The notes beneath the pieces were generated by a model, which saw only the letters and a program-made list of their open reading frames with translations, was not told the DNA's origin and ran no database searches. Positions 56,408 to 64,000 of a stretch of 64,000 nucleotides of DNA are shown here, one piece after another. The DNA is from Choristoneura fumiferana (taxonomy: Eukaryota > Arthropoda > Insecta > Lepidoptera > Tortricidae). Both the position numbers and the translations under genes were made by a program. Each line of letters begins with the position of its first letter. The stretch's first letter is position 1. Location: contig NC_133479.1 of NCBI RefSeq assembly GCF_025370935.1, positions 20,015,495-20,079,494 of the forward strand, read 5' to 3'.

Positions 56408-56573
56408 TTTATCTTTTAAAAAATCTTAAGTTAATATGCGAACTATTTTTTTGACGTCACCGCCAGCCTTGGTTTAATTGAAACATTCACGTCTACCTAC
56501 TGTATGTCACGCACTGACGTCAAAAAAAATAGTTGACACACTTAATTTAGATTTTTGAAATGATAAAACATTA
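56408..56573. mobile_element. TIR element whose arms end in TGACGTCA
   Basis: The left arm contains 'aactatttttttgacgtca' and the right arm 'tgacgtcaaaaaaaatagtt', each continuing outward into complementary AT-rich sequence. The spacer is about 55 bases. Confidence 0.65.
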
Positions 56574-56886
56574 ATTGCTCCCCATGTTACAGTTTCGAAT
56601 TAAGTAGGTTTATTTTTTAGTTACTTTGTCACTTAAGCAAGTTTAACTTGGACGATTACGTTTTCTTTTCGTCTACATAACTCATTCACTTTAAATTAAC
56701 ATATCTATTTAATAGGAATTTTAAAATTACTTATAAAATTCCCAATTTGATCAGAGTTAATCCAAGTTACGATATATTCGAGTATTTTATTTTAGAAAAA
56801 AAAAACAATTTATTTCGGGCCACATGTCCCACAAGAAATACCTTATAGACTAACCATAGGTAACAATTAAGTAATAAAAAAACTAA

Positions 56887-57028
56887 GGGGCTGTTTCACC
56901 ATCCATTGATTAGTGTTAACTGACGGTTAAATGTGATGCCGTCTCCGTCTATTCGAACAAAACAAATAGAGACGGCATCACATTTAACCGTCACTTAACA
57001 CTAATCAATGGATGGTGAAACAGTGACC
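56887..57028. mobile_element. Foldback MITE, almost perfect palindrome
   Basis: It starts 'ggggctgtttcaccatccat' and ends with its complement 'atggatggtgaaacag', with inner arms 'gtgatgccgtctc' and 'gagacggcatcac' around a short centre. Relatives are at 53977-54080, 8607-8670 and 6560-6700. Confidence 0.85.
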
Positions 57029-57064
57029 TCGTTGCGTCACCGTCTCTGAAGTCGCATTCATCAG

Positions 57065-57310
57065 CGCCATGGTGCCCCGGAACCGCCGGAACACGACGTC
57101 TTCCGGCCAGAAAGCAGCACTCGTGATAGTCCCCATCAGCAGCCGCCGCACGCGCACTACAAACGAGCTGAAGTGCACCTAGTGGCGCGACTGCAGCTGG
57201 AACACCCTCAGCGTGTATCGGCTCTTCCGGCGGAGGTATTCCACCACATCTGCGACTGCGACGGTGTGATGCAGACGCGAGACATACTCGTAAACAGTGC
57301 CGTATAAAAA
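57065..57310 (-). pseudogene. Transposon ORF1-like fragment (FP-type C-terminal domain)
   Basis: On the minus strand the GC-rich stretch reads EYVSRLHHTVAVADVVEYLR, RRKSRYTLRVFQLQSRH, an in-frame TAG, then VHFSSFVVRVRRLLMGTITS and FWPEDVVFRRFRG. The pattern SRH...SF.V.V followed by FWPE.V..RRFRG is characteristic of the ORF1 proteins of many insect retroelements that resemble the FP protein C-terminal domain. The stop shows it is dead. Its GC content stands out from its flanks. Confidence 0.5.
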
Positions 57311-57324
57311 TATAGTAACGAGAG

Positions 57325-57580
57325 CCGTGTTAACCTAATGGTTTCATCTATCGTCTCTCAAGCAAGAGGGTCGTAGTTCGAGCCCGGGCACCTCTGAGTT
57401 ATTCGAAATTTATGTGCGAAATTACATTTTAAATTTACCATGAGCTTTACAGTGAAGGACAGAATCGTGAGGAAGCCTTGCACGCACGCACTTGTGAAAA
57501 AGTTCAATGGTGAATGTGACGTTCCCAATCCGCATTGGGCCCGCGTGGGAACTAAGGTTCAAGCCCTCTTATTCTAAAAG
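57325..57580 (+). mobile_element. tRNA-derived SINE (gagctttacrgtgaagga family)
   Basis: A tRNA-like head with 'gttaacctaatggtt' and B-box-like 'gtagttcgagcccgg' is followed by the body 'gagctttacagtgaaggaca' and 'aatccgcattgggcccgcgt', a very common lepidopteran SINE body. Fragments of the family occur at 2448-2565 and 5690-5765, with reversed tails at 330-385, 10878-10945 and 60108-60165. Confidence 0.75.
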
Positions 57581-57964
57581 ACCGAGTTGATGATAAAAAT
57601 GTAATACCTAACATGTAACAATTACAACCAATATCTAGGTATGTATGATTTGTTGATATTGGAATGTACCTAATAATAGCATAATTACACCGTAGGTAGT
57701 AATAACCATTGTATCGTCGCGTGCGCAGCGTTCACGAGGATAACCCGCAGGCGCAGCGTGGAAATAGCTAACGCGCAGTCTCTTGCTTTACCTAGGTTTT
57801 TTTTACAATGAGGAAACCTTGTTTGTATGCGTGGGAAAACACCAGATTTTGCATTAAAAAAACTAACTAAACTTTGTTGACCAAACCAAGTCTGAGGGAT
57901 TTTTGTTTAATTATTTTTAACACCCAATAACGCAAACAGGGATTATAATATATAGGTTAAGATT

Positions 57965-58095
57965 GTTTTTTTGGAATCATTTTGTATTTTTTATTTCAAT
58001 TCCAAATTTTTACTTTTACGGTCATCCCGTAAAACCTAAATTGAAAATACAAACTGAAATATAGATACACAGAAAAACCAGAAAAATAAGACCAG
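57965..58095 (-). mobile_element. SINE tail half, inverted, paired head to head with 58100-58300
   Basis: On the minus strand it reads the tail of the same SINE, with 'gttttacgggatgaccgtaa' and the A-rich end, cut off within the head at 'ccagcactg'. A plus-strand copy follows at once. Confidence 0.7.
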
Positions 58096-58099
58096 CACT

Positions 58100-58300
58100 G
58101 TGGCTAAATAAGAAACAAACAAGCTGAGATATGAGGTGCATAGGGGAAATTCGTGTCTGTACCGTTGACCAGCAGTGGTGTAGCGGTATAGCACGCGGTA
58201 CGGAATACCGAGGACCTGAGTTCCATTCCCAGTGCTGGTCTTATTTTTTTGGTTTTTCTGTGCATCTATATTTCAGTTTGTATTTTCAATATATAGGTTA
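58100..58300 (+). mobile_element. SINE (accagc...gctggt family), plus strand partner
   Basis: It has the same leader and tRNA-like head as 50029-50290. The B box is mutated to GAGTTCCATTCC and the tail is cut short after 'gtattttcaat'. Confidence 0.7.
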
Positions 58301-58982
58301 GTCAAGTCTGTTCCTAGATAGCCTCAAAGATTTGGCCGCAGATTTTTTTACTTCGTTTAGTGAAAATCAATTCAGCTACTTAAGTAAGTGAGCAAACTAT
58401 TTTAAATAAAAATCTTTTGTACGACTTGCCATATTTGTTTTGTTTTTATTAAGGCCAAATAATGCAAATCGAATTTCACCCACTTTAGCAACCCGACTGA
58501 CTAGAGATTCCCGAACTTGTTTTTTCTCGTAGCCACTTTAAAATAAATTACTGTTTTTGGTGGACCCCCTGCTGCTACATTACTACTATACGAGTATTTA
58601 CTAAAAGCCCATTGTTTTTCACGCCAACGTGGACCCACTTCTGGTTCCCTGGGGGTCCACCGGATCACTTTGGGAACCTCTAGACTAGCCCATGGCCAGT
58701 ATGGCCACATGTAGTCTGAATGACCAGTCATAAGTACAGTTAGGTAGCAAAAAGCTTGTAATTTTTTACAAAAACTTTGTTTCAAACGAGCATATGTTTC
58801 TAAACTCGTACACGTTTTTCCCACGGCCTTGCGCACACGCCGGCCGGCGGTTAATCTCAATAACAACATTAACATACTGGCCAGTTGTATTGTGTCCCGC
58901 GTAGATATATTTGCCCCAGAACCGGTCGCGGGGCAATATGATACGTATACGTCGCGCTTTTACGTTCATCATCATCATCATG

Positions 58983-59245
58983 TCAGCCGAAAGACGTCCA
59001 CTGCTGGACATAGGCCTCCCCCAAGGCTCTCCACTCAGACCGGTCTTGTGCTTTCCGCATCCACCGCGATCCCGCGATCTTAACCAAGTCGTCGCTCCAT
59101 CTTGTTGGAGGCCTACCGACGGCTCGTCTCCCGGTCCGCGGACGCCATTCGAGAACCTTTTGCCCCCATCGGCCATCAGTCCTGCGACCAATGTGCCCCG
59201 CCCATTGCCACTTCAGTTTCGCAATTCTTCGGGCTATGTCGGTAA
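58983..59245 (-). pseudogene. RTE-type LINE reverse transcriptase, C-terminal remnant
   Basis: On the minus strand an open frame of about 85 codons reads WAGHIGRRTDGRWGQKVLEW, then GRRAVGRPPTRWSDDLVKIA and SRWMRKAQDRSEWRALGEAY, ending at a stop at 58985-58983. The GRPxxRWxDD block is the usual C-terminal end of RTE-like ORFs. A 'catcatcat' tail follows at the 3' end. The element is 5'-truncated, so not active. Confidence 0.8.
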
Positions 59246-60107
59246 CCTTACCGACAGACCTTACCGGCTTTTACGTTACGTAGATTATATCATTTGCATA
59301 TTGGGTTTTTGAAAATAGGGTTTTAAATAGATGTTCTCGAGCTTGAAAAGTTATTGGACTACTTACCTATATTTTTTTTATTTTGGTCTTTTATTATTAT
59401 TACCTACAGTGTTTAGATAATTTAAGACGGGATGGCTTGCATCTATTTCCCCTCTGCCAATGCTTTAAGGCCACTTGGCCGTTATCGTTTACGAAAACCA
59501 AAGTTGGCCGCCACAGGTTGACATTTTTAATTTTCCGTACCGGTGAACCGAGCTCGTAGAAAATGGTGTCTCGTGCAGTTATTTCGTGCAAAAAAGGTCA
59601 GAAATGACTAGCGTTACAGTAGAAGGTGTTTCTTATCACACGTAAGTGATTTAATCATTAATTTACGCTACCAGAAAGTATAATACATATAAAATACCTA
59701 CCTTATAACAAACCGTTACGAGGGTGGTGATGGGACACGAACGAACTGAACCAATGAACGAACGAAGTGAATGAAAGTTATCCTGCGGTTTATTATAACT
59801 TCAATTTACAGTTTATTGTTGCAGAGTTTTTTTTGGAATAAATTGTTAACAGCCTTTTCCGAAACAACCCGTAACTAAGACCAATGGACTAAAGACCGGG
59901 TACTTAAGGTCCTAAAAGATCGAGCGTTATCTGCTCACATCATTTCGAGTTGTCTTGTTTCGAAATTTTTACAAATGAAAAAAGTAAATGAATTGTAAAT
60001 TATAAAATAAACATTCATGAAAATTATGTTTGTAATTATGTTTTAATTTACTGATAGTGTACAGTCGCCATCATAAATCTATCTATATCTATGGAGATCG
60101 GAGTAGT

Positions 60108-60165
60108 CTCATCATCATCTCGGCCTATATACGTCCCACTGCAGAGCACAGGCCTCCTCTGAGAA
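60108..60165 (-). mobile_element. SINE 3' tail (gagctttacrgtgaagga family)
   Basis: It has the same 'cggcctatatacgtcccact' reversed tail preceded by a 'catcatc' run. Confidence 0.6.
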
Positions 60166-61644
60166 GTTAAGTTAAGTTATCTGAACATGACTGTATTGTA
60201 TGTAACGCTTATGCATTTAGATATACTTATGCAACATATTTATTTCATATTTGGAAGGTTAACTTATGGCTGCTACACTTTGCACTGCAGCCCTTATCAT
60301 CGGTAACGCAATTAGTCAGAGTTCATTCATTATAGAGCCAGACTTTAAATAAAGTGGTACTTGCACTGTCACCACTACATTCAGTGACCCTCTTATTTAG
60401 CTTTATAGGCGTATGGATCTAACTAATCAGATTTCTACAATTTTCTGTCATTAAATTACGAGTAGGTAGGTGAATCCGCAGTGAAAAACTATTAAAATTC
60501 GAGAAAATTTTATAGGTATAATCACCATTTTCATTCAAAACGACGAAATTACATTAATTTAATTTCATTAATTAATTTTTTCTTTGATGCCCATTCAATT
60601 GAATCGGTCATTACACATGTTACATCACTAGTTCGTGTGTCTAAAATCAGTGTGATTACGACAAAATGTTTATTCGTATTCGTGGATTACATTTGTATCA
60701 CGATTTTGTATTGGTAGGCATCTTTAAGAACGCAATTTTTTTTGACATGAGTGTCTGGCAATGCGTAGAAGTATGTTATACGTGTTTCCTTGCCCCCCGG
60801 ACGATTTGGCAGAAAAAATTGCAGGTAAAATTAGTAGGTACCACAACTACGCTACAGTGCCCAACAAGCTGCAAGAACTGAAATAGATTGTAGGACTGTA
60901 GGTGCAGCAAAAATCTCATTGATGCAAAGTGGATTGCCTGCTTAAAACTATGAATTGTTAATGATAAGACGTTATAAACGTAACTTGTGAAATTTTACGG
61001 TTTTTTAACCTCGTGGTCCGACTCACAATGAAATGAATGTGACTTCTGGTTAAAAAAAGGTTGTTAAAGTTATACCTAAACCAGTTGTTTATTTTATTAA
61101 CACATACTTAAATAAAAACATAAATACAGAACATATAATATTAGGTAGAACTGTAGAAGCTTGAAAAAAACTTTCCACTTGAAAAGTGCTTGCGCGTAAT
61201 ATGCCGTAAACAAAATCTTAGTCACCATTTCTCAATAATCTGAAAGCTTTCCATGACATTAATCAGAGGGTTGACATGACTCTTCTTGGAAGCTTTTGAA
61301 AACTTGCGCCACAGAGCTTTTATCCGTGCAGCAAAAAACTTAAACTTCGATTGTCCTGTCCATTGAATTAATCACCGGCATGAAAGATATTCCAGCAACG
61401 ATATTAGGTATTCTGTGTCGGTTAAATCTTTTCATACCACTTTAAAATCGGGCGGTAGTCTTTCAATTACTTATTCAAATAATAGCCAATTAATAGAATA
61501 AATACTATTTAATATATAAGCGAGACTAACTTAAAAATGTTTGCAGGTAAAATTATCTACTTATTTAAATTATTAGCAGGACGTTAAAGTTATTTACCAA
61601 TTGATTGGATTTCCTTCAGTTTGTCGAAGAAGAAGAAATCGTAT

Positions 61645-61800
61645 TAAGATTATAAACGCGAAATTTTGTGAGGATTTTCACGCTAAACCGGCTTAACAGC
61701 TTTGGATGAAATTTGGCACGCGGAAAGCTTATAACCCGTTTATTCCGAAAAAATGCATAGTTTCCGCGAGACAGCCGAACCGGTGGTAGATTTTTTTGAC
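61645..61800. mobile_element. Dispersed repeat fragment (attataaacgcgaaatt head)
   Basis: It has 'agctttggatgaaatttggc' and 'ttccgaaaaaatgcatagtt', matching the middle of the family at 17902. Confidence 0.45.
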
Positions 61801-64000
61801 ATTCATAAGTGCTTGTTATAGCCTAAATTATTATTTTTATTTTATTATTTAATATTTGACTTTGATAGCAATAAACGTATTCTTCATAGACAAGAGCAAC
61901 AGATAGTAAATGATAAATAAATAAGACGACGCTATATAGATTTGGTCTTCCATAAAATTCTATGCGATGCGTTCTTCCATCCATTTGCATATATACTTAC
62001 GAGTACGTACCTATTGTAATGGTTTTAAAACACTGAATTTTCATAATGTTGACGGTCAATTAACCAACCACGAAGAATACCTAGTATTTGCTAGTAAATA
62101 TACAGTATTTTAATATTGTTAGCTGGGAAACTGTAAAAAAAACCTAAATTCCACAAAACAGCAATTCTACGTATCTAATTAAAACCTCTTTCCTCGTGCA
62201 TGGATGCGGGTGCAGCAAAGGGCGCCGCTGCATCCTGCGCAGACGCCGCATTCCCGTTCAGGGAAGCGCAGTGACTCACAGTCTGCGGCTGCGCCCTTAT
62301 AAGGGGTGCGGCATAACTATGCGCATTTTCTCAATGAACCGCAAAGGGGAAATGAAAGTATCCACTTTTGTACTCGGATTATGCAGGTTGGATGATTTGC
62401 AGGTTATTGCAATTAAAGTCAAAAAGCAAAAACTTGACTGCCTTAGAAAAACTGAAAAGAAAAACAAGTCTAGTGGTCTAGAACTCTGTTAAGTAACTTA
62501 GAGTTCAACAGTTGGGATCCATTACTGAGAATTTTATAGCTGGACATGATTTTGAATGGACCCCGACTGTTGAATTTACTTCACCGATAACTTGAGTTTA
62601 TGCTCGTATCATGCAATGAGACAGTACCTACCTACTGAGATACTTACATACTTACTCGGCATCCTTTGCTTAATTTAACGATACTATTAGTTCTATTCTT
62701 ATCCCCCTGTAGATTGCACTATAGCGGTATCCGTTGCACCATGCTGAAGCCTGCACTCTGCGCTTCCCCGAACTACGCCCCTAGCCCACAATTCATCGGT
62801 TGCTCTCAAACGTCCTTTCTCAGAACAATCGAAACATCGGCTTAGATTTAAGAGTGTGGCGGGTAATTTAATGTCAAGCGAGATACAAGGGTGGTCTGGG
62901 TTTATGGGAACCGTCTCACCGGACATGGTTTTCATATTTCTGAGTAATATTTCGACACTCCGGTGCAGACGATGACGTGTCGAATCTCTTATTTGATATT
63001 GAACGATTTATGCATACTCTCGGTTATAGACCGTTGCAAATTGTGTTTAATTTATGATTATGACCTACGAGCTAGGTTATCAGAAATTATCAATTTATGA
63101 TCTAAGCCTTTATGATCTGATAAAAATATGTTTTTCACGACACTGCTCGAAAATGTGGCCATAGATAACCTAAATCCAGTACACAAATTTGCTTATATTT
63201 TTGAACATTTAACAGTTGACTCATTTATGGCTCGCAAAACACGATAACAATGTAGCACGTTACGCTAACAGGTCGTATCTAAATATGTATTTCGTAGTAC
63301 GATACGACTTTTTCGAACATATTTCAGAATAATTTTCTCGGCCTGCTGAACGACAATTGGACCAATCAAAAACTAATCATCTGCTGCATGTGAAATTAAT
63401 AATTTTATTTCCTCACAGTCGTGAAAAGCATAGTGTTTAGTCTCGGCCAAAAGCGCAATCTAACTCGTGCATCTATTGCTTATTTTCCAGCCTCTACACT
63501 ACAACAATGTACTATAGTTTGAAAAATGATCGTGCTATTGATTATTAAACGGTTCGAAATCGATACATTAAATAAGGCTCATCAAAACAATTAAAACATG
63601 TAAATCAGACACAGCCTCCTTTACTGGTTTTTCTCGCAAAAAAAAAACCAAATGTGCATAGTTTTTCATAATCTAAAAAAGTCTTTGAAATATTTTTATT
63701 TGCAAAATTTCTGACAATATATTCTCTAGGGAGTAAGTTTTTAAGTTCGTTTTCAAAATTCAATGCATGTTTGAGTTAATTTAAAATTTCGTTTCTTTGA
63801 TCTTTTCATTGTACTTACTCGTAGTATCTACTCTTGTGTCTGATATCCTGTCAATCGTTCAAAGGTTAACTGGAAGAGATCCCTTTAATCCCCGTGTTAT
63901 TTTCATGGGTTTTTATGTACAATAAAGAGTTTTACAATACTATACAATAAAACTTACTAGGTACTGAATAACCTCCTCTTTGACACTTTGAATTGAAGAT

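Larger units (their letters stand above)
59246..64000. other. Intergenic, no gene seen
   Basis: A SINE tail (60108-60165), a dispersed repeat fragment (61645-61800) and a small GC-rich patch (62190-62320) are all that I recognise. ORFs of 60-98 codons lack family features. Confidence 0.6.

Noticed and set aside
58501..59191. Overlapping minus-strand ORFs of 124 and 141 codons
   Set aside because: The longer one reads the LINE C-terminus partly in a wrong frame; the true remnant frame ends at 58983. The 124-codon one has no recognisable domain.
60666..60881. Plus-strand ORF of 71 codons in the 3' intergenic region
   Set aside because: It has no family features, splice context or supporting composition.

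Overview
The window looks like a lepidopteran (moth or butterfly) nuclear genome scaffold. It is AT-rich, full of short tRNA-derived SINEs, foldback MITEs and LINE 3' tails of types typical of Lepidoptera (for example tails reading 'cactgctggacataggcct' and 'caggagacccacttgctcg'). Its genes are split by long introns. There are no bacterial features. No species can be named from the sequence alone.

Two protein genes can be supported. The first is a ten-exon, plus-strand gene running from 12277 to about 53062. Its joined product of about 529 residues has the order BTB/POZ, BACK, TLDc and resembles the insect 'serine-enriched protein' (gprs) family. Every internal exon is bounded by AG/GT and the phases agree throughout. 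One apparent 1-base frameshift lies in a GCC/CCG tract of the last exon. The second gene is SNRPE (spliceosomal Sm protein E), an intact single-exon ORF nested on the same strand inside intron 3 of the first gene. There are also nuclear tRNA genes: Gly-TCC (minus, 4285-4356), Asn-GTT (minus, 11518-11591), Glu-TTC (minus, 12472-12543, 20 bases beyond the exon 1 splice donor) and Gly-TCC (plus, 29902-29973, 49 bases beyond the exon 3 donor).

The main structural oddity is a 9.5-9.8 kb direct duplication on either side of a 100-N gap (31108-31207). Copy A (about 21346-31107) and copy B (about 34816-44343) are nearly identical. Both carry exons 2 and 3 of the BTB gene, the tRNA-Gly and SNRPE. Copy A stops exactly at the gap, while copy B continues into the unique sequence that leads to exon 4. 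This is the pattern expected from two overlapping haplotype contigs laid end to end, so exons 2-3, SNRPE and tRNA-Gly are probably single-copy. The copies differ by a SINE insertion and by (TG)n length, as alleles would. The left edge of copy B is degraded and adjoins a tandem array of about 370-390 bp units.

Layout: 1-4284 repeats; 4285-4356 tRNA; 4357-11517 intergenic with MITEs and SINEs; 11518-12276 tRNA-Asn and the presumed promoter/5' UTR; 12277-31107 exon 1, long intron 1, then copy A; 31108-31207 gap; 31208-34815 contig end with LINE-like, simple-repeat, GC-rich and satellite sequence; 34816-44343 copy B; 44344-46654 rest of intron 3 with MITEs and a LINE remnant; 46655-53062 exons 4-10; 53063-64000 3' UTR and repeat-rich intergenic DNA with no gene I can support.
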